The notes: generated by a model not told the origin, from the sequence alone. A stretch of 40,207 nt of DNA from Pseudanabaena cinerea FACHB-1277 (GCF_014696345.1 NZ_JACJPY010000036.1:1-40207), one strand, 5' to 3'. Shown: positions 1-8,040, numbered from the stretch's first letter. Program-made: numbers and translations.

Positions 1-108
1 ACTGCATTTTCTTGTTACTATTTTTATTCCTCTTTATTCTTCCTATTTCTTCCTTGCTTGTACATAAGTATATTTACTTACCGCAAACTTGGGATGCTCC
101 CTTAGAAC

Positions 109-498
109 TTAGAACATCGCCATCCTAATATTTTAAAGCGTATTGAGGATATTGATGAAGAAGATCTCGCCATAACTATCATTACGGCTGAGGAACAAAT
201 TCGTGGTTGGTTTAAAGTGATGAACGAACCCAACATTAAACCTACAAGATTAGTTAATGCTTACAAAGAATTTAAAAATACACTTGCCTATCTGAGAACT
301 GTTAACATAATCGACTTCGATCTAAAAGCTCATGCAATTTATTTAGAGTTACGCAAAGAAATTAAAAATGTTGGCACGAAAGATTTACGAATTACTGCGA
401 TCGCCTTATCTGTAGATGGCATAATCGTTACTCGTAATCAAAAAGATTTTGAGAAAGTACCAAACTTAAAAATTGAAGACTGGACTCTCGAATCATGA
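109..498 (+). pseudogene. VapC-like PIN-domain ribonuclease, 5'-truncated remnant
   Basis: The open frame can be read from about 109 (L-E-H-R-H-P) to the stop at 498, with possible internal starts GTG 217 and ATG 220. The C-terminal half is typical of a VapC toxin: an E-E-Q-I-R-G-W block with the second acidic residue, K-D-L-R-I-T-A-I-A-L with the third, and the closing V-T-R-N-x-x-D-F strand. The N-terminal strand carrying the first metal-binding Asp (normally within Y-L-L-D-T-D) is absent, because an in-frame TAG lies at 103-105. Another frame just upstream reads Y-L-L-T-A-N-L, which may be a shifted, decayed start. No antitoxin gene is visible beside it. PIN toxins cleave RNA using a quartet of acidic residues, so this copy is probably inactive. 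The first ~108 bases of the window are AT-rich with no recognisable gene. Confidence 0.6.
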
Positions 499-569
499 CG
501 AAAAATTAATCGCTAACAGAAACCAATCGAATGATTAACCTACTTTTAAATAACTGGTAATTTTTGAGA

Positions 570-968
570 ATGTTTGCTAATAGACTGACATTTAATCGCA
601 CATATTTTTACTTAGCAGTTCTTTTGTTTTTGATCGAAGTTTATATTGCTGTTTTTGTCAAAGACCAATTTATTCGCCCCTTTGGTGGGGATGTCTTAGT
701 CGTGATTCTGATCTATTGTTTCGTCAGAGCTTTTTGGAAAATTAATACAAACATCGCGGCTCTATCCGTATTTATCTTTGCCTGTACGGTCGAGGGATTG
801 CAATATTTTAACTTGATTGACAGATTAGGCTGGCGACAGTACCCGCTTTTAGTGATTATTATAGGTACGACATTTAGCTGGGAAGATATATTTGCCTATG
901 CGCTCGGCACAGCGATCGTCTTGGTTGGGGAGAGCCTGAATTTAAAATTTAGTCGCCGCAAAGATTGA
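570..968 (+). CDS. DUF2809 family small membrane protein
   Basis: A protein of about 132 residues with four hydrophobic segments: residues ~10-28, ~38-53, ~60-75 and ~90-118. The polar loops contain F-x-R-P-F-G-G-D-V-L and a Q-Y-F-N-L-x-D-R-L-G-W-R-Q-Y block, which resemble DUF2809 proteins of unknown function. In this family the E-x-L-Q-x-F and G-T-x-F-S-W-x-D-I-x-A-Y motifs are typical, and both are recognisable here. The start at ATG 570 was preferred over the TTG two codons upstream. The gene stands alone, 65 bp after the broken PIN gene and about 120 bp before the next gene. The family assignment is from memory of the motif pattern; the function is unknown. Confidence 0.7.
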   Translation: MFANRLTFNRTYFYLAVLLFLIEVYIAVFVKDQFIRPFGGDVLVVILIYCFVRAFWKINTNIAALSVFIFACTVEGLQYFNLIDRLGWRQYPLLVIIIGTTFSWEDIFAYALGTAIVLVGESLNLKFSRRKD

Positions 969-1011
969 TTTGCCCCAAATGCTTTAAATACCTACTATAG
1001 TCGTTTACAAT

Positions 1012-1054
1012 GGTTAGAGTTAGATTTTTTTACCTTTTGCGGTATGCTCTAACC
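1012..1054. promoter_or_regulatory. Inverted repeat upstream of the 1088 gene
   Basis: The perfect 8-bp inverted repeat GGTTAGAG / CTCTAACC has arms at 1012-1019 and 1047-1054, separated by 27 bases, and ends 33 bp before the ATG at 1088. It could be an operator or a leader hairpin. No protein can be assigned to it from sequence alone. Confidence 0.35.
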
Positions 1055-1087
1055 TTAAAAATTATGTAACCCTGAGGACATAAGCAA

Positions 1088-1402
1088 ATGCTACATCGCA
1101 AGATTTATCAACTTTGTGAAGCCAAGAGCGATGTTTGGATTTACCTGAGGGATCAGGGAAGGTGGCTAGAAAGAGCCAAGATACTAGATATTGAAGGCGA
1201 CGTGGTGACAATTCGCTATGAAACTGAAGATGAGGATGAAATCTGCTCTTGGGAGGAAATGGTTCGGTTGGAAAGTATTGGCGCTGTAACTCAGAGACTA
1301 TCATCCTTTACCAAGTCGCCGATGGCATCCCATGACTTGTTGGTATCCGATGATTGTCCTGAAGCTGAGCAAATTCGCCCCCGCAAAGATCCTGACAAAT
1401 AG
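1088..1402 (+). CDS. Conserved cyanobacterial hypothetical protein (DUF6679-like)
   Basis: A soluble, acidic protein of 104 residues. The first ~75 residues (M-L-H-R-K-I-Y-Q-L-C, W-I-Y-L-R-D-Q-G-R-W, I-L-D-I-E-G-D-V-V-T-I-R-Y-E-T-E and C-S-W-E-E-M-V-R-L-E-S-I-G-A-V) match a short protein found across cyanobacteria that I recall as DUF6679. The last ~30 residues are low in conservation and probably disordered. A good Shine-Dalgarno GAGGA lies about 10 bases before ATG 1088 and fixes the start. The gene is monocistronic, with a hairpin terminator at 1459-1487. The antiparallel strand pattern around residues 15-50 looks like a small SH3- or Tudor-like barrel, but that is inference. The function is unknown. 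Confidence 0.75.
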   Translation: MLHRKIYQLCEAKSDVWIYLRDQGRWLERAKILDIEGDVVTIRYETEDEDEICSWEEMVRLESIGAVTQRLSSFTKSPMASHDLLVSDDCPEAEQIRPRKDPDK

Positions 1403-1458
1403 CTAGTACGGCAAATTTTTGTAGGCAAACTTTTCTAGGTAGATTTTCCGCAAATCCC

Positions 1459-1487
1459 ATAGAGTGGGCGCAATGCGCTCACTCTAT
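1459..1487 (+). terminator. Hairpin terminator after the 1088 gene
   Basis: The stem ATAGAGTG-GCGC pairs with GCGC-CACTCTAT around a short loop and is followed by AGTTTTAATAATTTT. It lies about 57 bp after the stop at 1402 and is the likely transcript end. The G/C-rich core GGGCGCAATGCGCTC resembles the other CGC-loop hairpins in this window. Confidence 0.6.
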
Positions 1488-1563
1488 AGTTTTAATAATT
1501 TTAATAATCCAGTACTTGGCGCTGACTTAACCACTCCAAGCCTCAATCGGCTATCAGAATTTT

Positions 1564-1598
1564 AAAAGCACAAAATGGCGATCGCTGTTTTGTGCTTT
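1564..1598 (+). promoter_or_regulatory. Hairpin with HIP1 in its loop, just upstream of rqcH
   Basis: The near-perfect inverted repeat AAAGCACAAAA / TTTTGTGCTTT flanks a loop that contains GCGATCGC. It ends 17 bp before ATG 1616, so it could affect rqcH translation. It also overlaps the alternative GTG start at 1592, which argues for the ATG. Confidence 0.4.
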
Positions 1599-1615
1599 GG
1601 TATGAGACGAAAACT

Positions 1616-3442
1616 ATGCAAACTGTTGACCTGACGACGCTGATAGCTTTGACCCATGAGCTAAATCAAACCTGTGTGCCTGCGCGATTGGAGCAGGTGC
1701 ATCAGAGCGATCGCCACACCATTCATTTGCAATTACGCACCCTAGAACAAAAATTATGGCTATTACTTTCTTGGCATCCTCAGTCCGCTAGGTTACATCT
1801 CAGTGCGCCGCCGCCCAAGCAGCCTGATACTTTTACCTTTAGTCAACAAATTTTGCATCAAGTTGCAGGCTATGCTCTGGTGTCTGTGGGGTTGACCAGT
1901 GCATGGGAGCGGGTGGTGGATCTGCGATTTGCTAAGCGTCCTGATGACCCTGTGGAGTGGCACTTGTATTTGGAGGTGATGGGCAAATACAGCAATGCCA
2001 TTTTGGTAAATGCTGACAATGAAATTGTGACCGCTGCCCATCAGGTTAGTAGCAAGCAGTCACGGGTGCGCCCGATCCAAACAGGCGATCGCTTCGAACT
2101 CCCCCCCGCATTGTTAGAAGCGATGCCCAATTTACAAGAGCCGTTTGAAATTTGGCGCGATCGCCTCGCTCTTATTCCTAAGCCAATTAAGCAAAATTTG
2201 TTAACAAATTATCGCGGGGTCAGCAGTTCACTAGTGCGATCGCTGCTCAATATTGCCCATGTTCAGGGCGATCGCTTAGTAACTGATTTAACCCTTGATG
2301 ACTGGCAAGCTTTATATGCAGCCTGGCAACTATGGCTCACCTGTTTAGAACAGCAGCAGTTTAATCCGCATTTAGAGGTAAAAGGCTATGGATTAATTGA
2401 TAAACTGCCTAATTCTAAGAATCCCCTAATAGTTAATAATTTTTGCGATCGCTACTACAGCCAACAAACTGCCCAAGTCGCTTTCCAACAATTACACCAA
2501 CAGCTTAGCCAAGCCATTCAAAATCAATTAACAAAACTAAATATTAAACAGACCGAATTTTTAGAAAGGCTCAAACTAGCGGCACTTGCCGATGATTTTA
2601 AAAACAAGGCTGATTTGTTAATGGCAAATTCGCAATTGTGGCGGGTGGGTATGACCGAGATCCAACTGCCCGACTTTCACTCTAACAAGCTCATGGCGAT
2701 CGCCCTTGATCCCACCCAAAACGCGATCCAAAATGCCCAATCTTTATATAAAAAGCATCAAAAACAAAAGCGAGCAGTCTTGGCGATCGCGCCATTGTTA
2801 GAGGCAGTACAGCAGGAAATCGCCTATCTAGAACAGGTTGCCACAACGGTTAGTTTATTGGAGCAAAGTGACTTAGTGGTATTACAGGAAATTCGATTGG
2901 AACTAGGGCAGCAGGGCTATCTCAAAACTGCTGAAGAATATATAAATCGCCCTAAAAATAAAAATACTAAAGGAATAAGCAAGTACCCTCATAAAAATTC
3001 TGCAAAAAATCAAAGCCAGAGCCAGATTAAAGGCAATAAACCTAAAGTATCTAAAGGTAAAGAAGAACTTCCTAGTTTGCATCGCTTCCTTACCCCTAAC
3101 GGCTTTGAGATATTAGTAGGGCGCAATAATTATCAAAATGATCTCCTATCCTTTCGTATTGCTGGGGAATACGATCTGTGGCTCCATGCTCAAGAAATAT
3201 CAGGCAGTCATGTATTATTGCGCTTGCCTGCGGGGGCGATCGCCGAAGATATTGATCTACAAACTGCCGCCGACTATGCCGCCTATTACAGTCGCGCTCG
3301 ACTCAGCGATCGTGTACCTGTCGTCTGCACGTTGCCCAAATATGTATTTAAGCCCAAGGGTGCAAAACCAGGGATGGTGGTCTATACCCATGAAAAAATC
3401 ATTTGGGGACAACCGACCGCGATCGCTATTCCCAAAAGTTGA
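1616..3442 (+). CDS. rqcH: RqcH/NFACT family ribosome quality-control factor
   Basis: A protein of about 608 residues, somewhat longer than the usual ~560-580. The NFACT-N domain spans residues 1-~215: M-Q-T-V-D-L-T-T-L, the L-W-L-L-L-S-W-H-P strand and E-V-M-G-K-Y-S-N-A-I-L. A coiled-coil middle spans ~270-440. A Lys/Asn/Ser/Gln-rich linker spans ~450-500. The NFACT-R (DUF814) domain follows at ~505-605, with V-G-R-N-N-Y-Q-N-D, D-L-W-L-H-A and G-S-H-V-L-L-R. In bacteria such proteins bind stalled 50S subunits carrying peptidyl-tRNA and direct addition of alanine tails; they were formerly annotated as fibronectin-binding proteins. ATG 1616 was chosen because M-Q-x-x-D-L-T is the conserved N-terminus. 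The linker is the likely cause of the extra length. The stop overlaps the convergent DUF29 gene by 17 bp. Confidence 0.9.
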   Translation: MQTVDLTTLIALTHELNQTCVPARLEQVHQSDRHTIHLQLRTLEQKLWLLLSWHPQSARLHLSAPPPKQPDTFTFSQQILHQVAGYALVSVGLTSAWERVVDLRFAKRPDDPVEWHLYLEVMGKYSNAILVNADNEIVTAAHQVSSKQSRVRPIQTGDRFELPPALLEAMPNLQEPFEIWRDRLALIPKPIKQNLLTNYRGVSSSLVRSLLNIAHVQGDRLVTDLTLDDWQALYAAWQLWLTCLEQQQFNPHLEVKGYGLIDKLPNSKNPLIVNNFCDRYYSQQTAQVAFQQLHQQLSQAIQNQLTKLNIKQTEFLERLKLAALADDFKNKADLLMANSQLWRVGMTEIQLPDFHSNKLMAIALDPTQNAIQNAQSLYKKHQKQKRAVLAIAPLLEAVQQEIAYLEQVATTVSLLEQSDLVVLQEIRLELGQQGYLKTAEEYINRPKNKNTKGISKYPHKNSAKNQSQSQIKGNKPKVSKGKEELPSLHRFLTPNGFEILVGRNNYQNDLLSFRIAGEYDLWLHAQEISGSHVLLRLPAGAIAEDIDLQTAADYAAYYSRARLSDRVPVVCTLPKYVFKPKGAKPGMVVYTHEKIIWGQPTAIAIPKS

Positions 3443-3905
3443 TATTTAATATGGAATTAATATCGCGGCTAAATTGCCATTGATCGGGAAAGTTAAAACC
3501 TTTAGGCTGATATTCCTTACGAACCCTGCGTAATGCTCCTTGCCATGACAAGTCAAACAACTCATCCCAAAATCTTTTTAAACTAGGTGAATCCATCAAC
3601 TCTTCTATTATTTCTTCGCGTTGCTCTTCAATGGTATTTTCCCAGCCGTTAAAGCAATCAGGCATATCTATGTATATACGTTTGAGTAAATGCTCCAACA
3701 AAGTTTTAAGGCGGCTTTTAATCTCTTTTTTTTCAGATCTGCCCAAACCTGCGATCTCCTCGATTAAATTTTCAATATCCACACGATCAAAATTTCGTGC
3801 CTTTAGCTGAGCAATTGTATCCTCAGTCCAGAGAAAGTAATCGGATTCATATAAGGATTTTTTAACAAATGTCTGGTTTTCTGCTTGAGCTATGGCTTGA
3901 GTCAT
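3426..3905 (-). CDS. DUF29 family protein
   Basis: A protein of 159 residues. The block L-Y-E-S-D-Y-F-L-W-T-E-D-T-I-A-Q-L-K and N-L-I-E-E-I-A-G-L-G-R-S-E-K-K-E-I-K-S-R-L, followed by L-L-E-H-L-L-K, is the DUF29 signature, a helical family much expanded in cyanobacteria with no established function. A strong GGAGGT lies 6 bases before ATG 3905, so the longer frame reaching to GTG 4007 is rejected even though that GTG would overlap the Uma2 stop. The gene lies 98 bp downstream of the Uma2 gene in the same direction and may be co-transcribed. DUF29 and Uma2 genes are both frequent orphans in cyanobacterial genomes, and their pairing here does not establish a shared role. Confidence 0.85.
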   Translation of the reverse strand: MTQAIAQAENQTFVKKSLYESDYFLWTEDTIAQLKARNFDRVDIENLIEEIAGLGRSEKKEIKSRLKTLLEHLLKRIYIDMPDCFNGWENTIEEQREEIIEELMDSPSLKRFWDELFDLSWQGALRRVRKEYQPKGFNFPDQWQFSRDINSILNINFWE

Positions 3906-4003
3906 TACTTGACCTCCTTTGATTGCCCCGTTGATATTATCGCTTATATCGCTGTAGCCAATTATGTTAGGACACGACTCTCTTTTGGGCTTTGATAAAG
4001 AAC

Positions 4004-4588
4004 TCACAAGTCATCTAGCACAACATCAAATTCAATTTGTCGATATAAGTCACTAACAGCTATGTTGACATTTACTGATGTAAGAAATATATGATCGCTT
4101 AAACCATATTCACAAAACAACCATTGTCCCTGCTCATTGCGTTGGAATATTTCGACAATTGGTTGATCGACTTGGACTAATACATATTCTTGCAAAGTCT
4201 CAAACTTACGATATTGCGAGAACTTAAAGCCGCGATCGAAAGATTCCGTTGACGGTGAGAGAACTTCGACAATCAAACAAGGAAAAGCGACAAACGTTGG
4301 TTCTTGGCGATCGCGTTCATCACAAGTAACAACGACATCGGGATAAAAATATTTTCGCCTTGACTGTACTTGAACTTTGACATCAGCAATATAAACTTCA
4401 CAGGGGCGATCGGCGAGAGCATTATCGAGTATTGAAAGAAAATTAATTGAAACTCGATTATGATTACGAGTGCCGCCCGCCATAGCCACCACTTCCCCAT
4501 CCCAATATTCATGGCGGATTTCTTGGGTTGCTTCCCAAGTGAGATATTCTTCGTAGGACATTAACAGGTGATCGGGTAAAGCAACCAT
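4004..4588 (-). CDS. Uma2 (DUF820) family PD-(D/E)XK nuclease-like protein
   Basis: A protein of 194 residues from ATG 4588. Features of the Uma2 family: M-S-Y-E-E-Y-L-T-W-E at ~10-19, E-Y-W-D-G-E-V-V-A-M-A-G-G-T with N-H-N-R, then the nuclease-like core Y-P-D-V-V-V-T-C (Asp) and L-I-V-E-V-L-S-P-S-T (Glu), followed by R-G-F-K-F-x-x-Y-R and the Y-V-L-V strand. The acidic D...E-V pair fits the PD-(D/E)XK fold, but nuclease activity is generally unproven for this family. The longer frame to 4684 was rejected: its extra 32 codons lie in a palindromic repeat, and AGGAAA precedes ATG 4588. A second, divergent member lies at 19815-20450. Confidence 0.85.
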   Translation of the reverse strand: MVALPDHLLMSYEEYLTWEATQEIRHEYWDGEVVAMAGGTRNHNRVSINFLSILDNALADRPCEVYIADVKVQVQSRRKYFYPDVVVTCDERDRQEPTFVAFPCLIVEVLSPSTESFDRGFKFSQYRKFETLQEYVLVQVDQPIVEIFQRNEQGQWLFCEYGLSDHIFLTSVNVNIAVSDLYRQIEFDVVLDDL

Positions 4589-4660
4589 ATTTTCCTGCTG
4601 TAATTTTGCAGCTAAGCTTTTAGAGATTACTGATACAAAAGCAACCCAAGTAAGGGTTTT

Positions 4661-4703
4661 CAAGTTAAGAAATGGCTGCGCCATTTCTTAACTTGGTATT
4701 ATG
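4661..4703. repeat. Palindromic hairpin repeat with ACTTGGTATTA tail, copy 1
   Basis: Perfect 16-bp arms at 4661-4676 and 4680-4695 (CAAGTTAAGAAATGGC and its complement) around a 3-base loop, followed by the tail ACTTGGTATTATG. A decayed relative with the same tail occurs at 14431-14490. It sits just upstream of the Uma2 start on the minus strand. Confidence 0.65.
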
Positions 4704-4724
4704 CCGATATTTTAACGCGATCGC

Positions 4725-4950
4725 ACCAGCTGGCACTGGTTCCGCCCAGTGAGGAAGTAAAAGCCAAGCATAGCAAGGGTTATGGTTTTAATTAAAAGAA
4801 TCTTGTATGGCAGTAACCTAACACAAAAACAGGGTGTACAGGCACTTTTTGCTCAAAAACCACGTTAACCAGCTTTGACAACAGATTCCTACACTCCTTG
4901 CTGAATAAGACTTTCTGCTCCTCATTGGGCGGAACCAGTGCCCACCAGCT
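4725..4950. mobile_element. MITE-like element bounded by ~27-bp inverted repeats
   Basis: The left end at 4725-4755 (CTGGCACTGGTTCCGCCCAG and flanks) is matched by an inverted copy at 4919-4950 (TTGGGCGGAACCAGTGCCCA and flanks), with one transition and a small insertion. The ~165 bp between the arms contains no open frame of note. The structure and size fit a non-autonomous element of about 226 bp. It fills most of the gap between the Uma2 gene and cpcA, so no phycobilisome linker gene follows cpcA here. Confidence 0.6.
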
Positions 4951-4964
4951 TAATAGCTACAAAT

Positions 4965-4995
4965 AAAAAAGCACCCCCAAAGGAGGTGCTTTTTT
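4965..4995 (-). terminator. Rho-independent terminator of cpcBA
   Basis: The stem GCACC-CC / GG-GGTGC has one C/A mismatch, a 3-base AAA loop and A/T tracts of six on each side, about 19 bp after the cpcA stop. It is symmetric, so it could work in both directions. Confidence 0.8.
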
Positions 4996-5013
4996 ATGGG
5001 AATCTAAAAGCGA

Positions 5014-5502
5014 TTAGCTAAGAGCATTGATTGCATAGTCAATGTAGGAGTTAGCTTCAACAGCAGAATCTCCAGTCAAACCATGGTTAGCCTTGATGTA
5101 CTTCAAAGCTTCAACGTACCAGCTAGGAGAAAGATCAAAGGTGCGGTTGATTTCAGCAATACCAGCAACCAAGTAATCATCCATAGGACCTGTACCACCG
5201 ACTACACAGCAATATGTAACCATACGGAGGTAGTAACCGATATCGCGTACACACTTGTCCTTGCCAGTTTGGGTGGAGGCGTAGTTAGGACCAGTCATGC
5301 TGGTGGTGTAAGGGAACTTGCTGTAAACAGCGTTAGCAGCACCAGAAGCCAAGGAATCAGCCTTGTCGCTGAGAGCCTTTGCCGCAGCTAGACCTGCGGT
5401 GGCTTGACGGAAACGACCGAAAGCAACTTGGGTTTCGGTGGAGCTAAGGAAACGTCCTTGAGAATCGGCGGCTGATACGGCTTCGGTTAAAGGGGTCTTC
5501 AT
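5014..5502 (-). CDS. cpcA: C-phycocyanin alpha subunit
   Basis: A protein of 162 residues, exactly the usual length. [28 protein letters not shown] and [16 protein letters not shown] identify CpcA. Cys84 is the conserved phycocyanobilin attachment site. CpcA pairs with CpcB to form the rod discs of the phycobilisome on the cytoplasmic face of the thylakoid. The gene follows cpcB by 91 bp on the same strand, with GGAG about 11 bases before ATG 5502. A strong terminator follows, and no cpcC/cpcD linker or cpcE/cpcF lyase gene is downstream, unlike the common long cpc operons. Confidence 0.98.
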   Translation of the reverse strand: MKTPLTEAVSAADSQGRFLSSTETQVAFGRFRQATAGLAAAKALSDKADSLASGAANAVYSKFPYTTSMTGPNYASTQTGKDKCVRDIGYYLRMVTYCCVVGGTGPMDDYLVAGIAEINRTFDLSPSWYVEALKYIKANHGLTGDSAVEANSYIDYAINALS

Positions 5503-5593
5503 AGTGAGATATTCTCCAAAATAGTCTTGATAAAAGTTTTGTTAATTGCGATGCAAAAGAAATGCAAGTAGGCGATGCGAAAAAAGTGAAAGA

Positions 5594-6112
5594 CTAGGCA
5601 ACAGCAGCAGCAGCCTTGTCGAAGTAGCTACCAACTTCGCTCATCAAAGCGGAGCAATCACCACGGGTTACGCCATTAGGATCGTTAGCGATCGCGATCG
5701 CAGCATCCTTCATCTTTTGTACGCCAACAGCAACGGAAGCACCAGGAGTACCGAGAGCCAAATATGTTTCACGCAAACCGTTCAAGCAACGATCTTCCAA
5801 GATGCTTGCATCGCCAGCGTAGATAGCATAGGTGACATAACGCAAGATGATTTCCATGTCGCGCAAGCAAGCAGCCATACGGCGGCTGGTGTAAGCATTA
5901 CCACCAGGAGCGATCAAAGCAGGTTGCTCAGCAAACAAAGAACGAGCAGCGTCAGCAACGATCTTAGAGGAGTTGCTGGTGATGCGGTTTACGGTGTCCA
6001 AACGCTTGTTGCTTTCAGCAACCATAGCGCTAAGAGCATCAATTTGAGATGCGCTGATGAATGCACCTCTGGAATCAGCTTGGGATACTACCTTTGCAAA
6101 TGCGTCGAACAT
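5594..6112 (-). CDS. cpcB: C-phycocyanin beta subunit
   Basis: A protein of 172 residues. [16 protein letters not shown] and [15 protein letters not shown] identify CpcB. Cys82 and Cys153 (R-G-D-C-S-A-L) are the two bilin attachment sites, and Asn72 (G-G-N-A-Y-T) is the residue normally methylated in beta subunits. GGAG lies about 10 bases before ATG 6112. It is the first gene of the cpcBA unit. The 433-bp region upstream holds two leader hairpins and a symmetric operator-like site, and the next gene upstream in the same direction is pebB. Confidence 0.98.
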   Translation of the reverse strand: MFDAFAKVVSQADSRGAFISASQIDALSAMVAESNKRLDTVNRITSNSSKIVADAARSLFAEQPALIAPGGNAYTSRRMAACLRDMEIILRYVTYAIYAGDASILEDRCLNGLRETYLALGTPGASVAVGVQKMKDAAIAIANDPNGVTRGDCSALMSEVGSYFDKAAAAVA

Positions 6113-6545
6113 ATACTGTTATCTCCAGTTTTTGTAAATTTATCTTTTATATTTTGGAAGTTACACAACAATCCATTTTTAGCTAGGATATGTCGCTTTT
6201 CTCTCCATTCTAATCTCTTCTAGTTGCTCGAATTGAAATCAAACGACTAGCGAAGATTAGAAAAATCTTTATTTTTAAAATAAGACATGGTTAGAAGTTT
6301 TATTTAGATTGAAGCTTGCTTCACTTCTAAATTCAAACTTTAATTTCTAACCTATTTGTTTATACTATGTCGTTGGATCGTTTTGTGTTACAGATTGTCA
6401 CGATTTATGACAAGTCAATTTACAAAGCCCAAGAATTAGCGTTACAGCACTAAATCCTTTGGCTTTGCAAATAAGTGCTCCAGTTTTGATATGCCATTGT
6501 GGTGGTACATCTTTAAGGTTTGGTTAAGGTTTGTTTTCTGAGGTT
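6113..6545 (-). promoter_or_regulatory. cpcBA promoter and structured leader region
   Basis: This gap holds no convincing open frame on either strand. Read on the minus strand it contains, in order: a symmetric site TTGTCA-N7-TGACAA at 6413-6395, overlapping the -35-like TTGACT; TAGTAT (a possible -10) near 6366; an imperfect hairpin at 6351-6290 with GTTAGAA/TTCTAAC ends; a second hairpin at 6262-6209 (arms of ~20 bases, about four mismatches); then GGAG and the cpcB ATG. A long 5' leader is normal for cpc operons. I found no TTGCACA direct repeats (the L box of Fremyella cpc2). Confidence 0.55.
6395..6413. promoter_or_regulatory. Operator-like dyad upstream of cpcB
   Basis: Perfect 6-bp dyad TTGTCA / TGACAA with a 7-base spacer, overlapping a -35-like TTGACT on the minus strand and about 280 bp before the cpcB ATG. 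Its size and symmetry fit a helix-turn-helix dimer site. The factor is unknown. Confidence 0.4.
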
Positions 6546-7283
6546 TTATAATTTGCGCTCTAAGTCAAACAGGAAGCCATGTATATATTCTTCTGTCCAT
6601 TCTGAACCGTAGAAACGATTGAACATACCTCTAGCGGGATCTTTTTCGGCGCGGTAGCGTAGGTAGCGTAGATGGGCAGCTTTGATTTCTGCAAGTTGAC
6701 TCACATCGGTGATAGGTTCGGCGCGATCGCAAAAATCTAGATAGGCTTGTAAATAGTCCTTAAAAGCATTAAATACATGGGTTTCCACCAGGGCGTTTTC
6801 CTTAGGGCGCGTCCAGAGAAAGGCAGGTGAGAAAAATTGCTGTGCTTCTGCGGGAAAATCGCCACCCCAAGGCAAATCTGGCTGATATTTCTCAAAGATC
6901 GGCAGGACTGGTTTGGTGTACTGATGTTGATAGTTGGGGTCATCGCGAAAGAGGGGCTGCATATCAATGGCGATCAAATGCCCACCAGGCAGAGTGACTA
7001 GATCGCCGCCAAAAAATGGCAAATCGTAATGGAGCTTTGGAAAAATTACAAAATTTAAAACCTGTAGTGAACTACCGCCCTGCACATGGGCAGCGCGAAT
7101 TTGGCGCAATTTGGCAGATTGATAGCCATAGCTGGTGGTTACGACTTCATTTTGGTGCGCCCCTTTGCCCACGATCGCCGATTTGGAAGCAAAACCTTCG
7201 GGGATAGGATAGTCCTGCAAGTCGGGCAGTCGCTCTTTGAGAGTGGCGATCGCGTAGTCTAGAAATGGTTGGTATAGGGTCAT
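6546..7283 (-). CDS. pebB: Phycoerythrobilin:ferredoxin oxidoreductase
   Basis: A protein of 245 residues from ATG 7283 ([10 protein letters not shown]). PebB reduces 15,16-dihydrobiliverdin to 3Z-phycoerythrobilin with electrons from ferredoxin. Family features: N-E-V-V-T-T-S-Y[14 protein letters not shown], [17 protein letters not shown], whose Asp94 aligns with the catalytic Asp of the ferredoxin-dependent bilin reductase fold, and the C-terminal D-P-A-R-G-M-F[18 protein letters not shown]. The start 7 codons upstream (TTG) was rejected because M-T-x-Y-Q-P-F is the conserved beginning. It begins 7 bp after the pebA stop, so the two form an operon, which suits the direct hand-over of the intermediate. 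cpcBA follows 433 bp downstream. Confidence 0.95.
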   Translation of the reverse strand: MTLYQPFLDYAIATLKERLPDLQDYPIPEGFASKSAIVGKGAHQNEVVTTSYGYQSAKLRQIRAAHVQGGSSLQVLNFVIFPKLHYDLPFFGGDLVTLPGGHLIAIDMQPLFRDDPNYQHQYTKPVLPIFEKYQPDLPWGGDFPAEAQQFFSPAFLWTRPKENALVETHVFNAFKDYLQAYLDFCDRAEPITDVSQLAEIKAAHLRYLRYRAEKDPARGMFNRFYGSEWTEEYIHGFLFDLERKL

Positions 7284-7290
7284 ATAGGAG

Positions 7291-8019
7291 TTACTTGGTG
7301 GCAACAGCTAAGGGCATAGCATCTTCAAACAAAAATCCATAGAGGAATTTCTCAGACCATTCGTGACCAAAATAACTGCTGAATAATCCTGAAGCGGGAT
7401 CGCGATCGGCGCTGTACTGGTCATAGTCCTTTTGAGCCTTGACAATGCGCTGAATGTCCGACTGATCTTCGAGGGGTTGAGCATCTGCCAGCATCGCCCA
7501 GTAAAGATTTAGGTAGTCTTTAAAAGCTTCAAAAACTCTGGTTTTGACGGTATCGGGATCGGTTTTGGCAAATAGTAAATATTTCGAGAAATATTGATTG
7601 GCATCGTAAAACTTCATTTCCAGATTTTGTGCCAGGTCAGGATATTTGTCGTGGAGGGTTTTGAGAGGATAAATGTATTTTTCCAGATAGGCGGCATCTT
7701 GGAATAGGGGCTGAAAGTCCATGACGATCAGGTTTTTGACGGAGCCGAAGGAGAGAAAATCAATACCTAGCAAGGGTAGGTCATAGCAGTGGCTAGGATA
7801 AATCACACTGTTAAAGATTTGGGCGCTGATTCCTGCATCGATGTATGTGTAACGAATTTTCCGAAATTCTGGACATTGGTAGCACCAACTGCGGATTGTG
7901 GCAGGATGGCGACCGCGATCGCTGACACAAGACTCTAGACCTGCGGGTATCAAGCGACTTTGCAAATCAAATCTTGCAAATAATGACTGTTCAAGATACT
8001 CAAGAAAGGGTTTATACAT
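7291..8019 (-). CDS. pebA: 15,16-dihydrobiliverdin:ferredoxin oxidoreductase
   Basis: A protein of 242 residues. PebA carries out the first two-electron reduction of biliverdin IXalpha, giving 15,16-dihydrobiliverdin, the substrate of PebB. Family features: [29 protein letters not shown] (Asp87 at the catalytic position), [10 protein letters not shown], and the C-terminal D-P-A-S-G-L-F-x-x-Y-F-G-x-E-W-S-E-x-F-L-Y-G-F-L-F. The ATG start lies 22 bp from a TATAAT on the same strand (8046-8041). Presence of pebAB shows the cell makes phycoerythrobilin, although no phycoerythrin apoprotein gene is in this window. Confidence 0.95.
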   Translation of the reverse strand: MYKPFLEYLEQSLFARFDLQSRLIPAGLESCVSDRGRHPATIRSWCYQCPEFRKIRYTYIDAGISAQIFNSVIYPSHCYDLPLLGIDFLSFGSVKNLIVMDFQPLFQDAAYLEKYIYPLKTLHDKYPDLAQNLEMKFYDANQYFSKYLLFAKTDPDTVKTRVFEAFKDYLNLYWAMLADAQPLEDQSDIQRIVKAQKDYDQYSADRDPASGLFSSYFGHEWSEKFLYGFLFEDAMPLAVATK

Positions 8020-8040
8020 GAACTTTAAGAATAAGATTTT

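Noticed and set aside
3906-4007. N-terminal extension of the DUF29 protein from GTG 4007
   Set aside because: GGAGGT immediately precedes ATG 3905, and the DUF29 match starts after it.
4589-4684. N-terminal extension of the first Uma2 protein (M-A-Q-P-F-L-N-L-K-T...)
   Set aside because: It is encoded partly by a palindromic repeat, has no family match, and a better ribosome binding site precedes ATG 4588.
5546-6223. Long plus-strand open frame (225 codons) antisense to cpcB
   Set aside because: It mirrors the biased codons of cpcB, has no family resemblance, and its composition is Ser/Thr/Arg-rich as expected for an antisense shadow.
6113-6545. Fremyella-type L box (TTGCACA repeats) upstream of cpcB
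   Set aside because: No such repeat was found on either strand.
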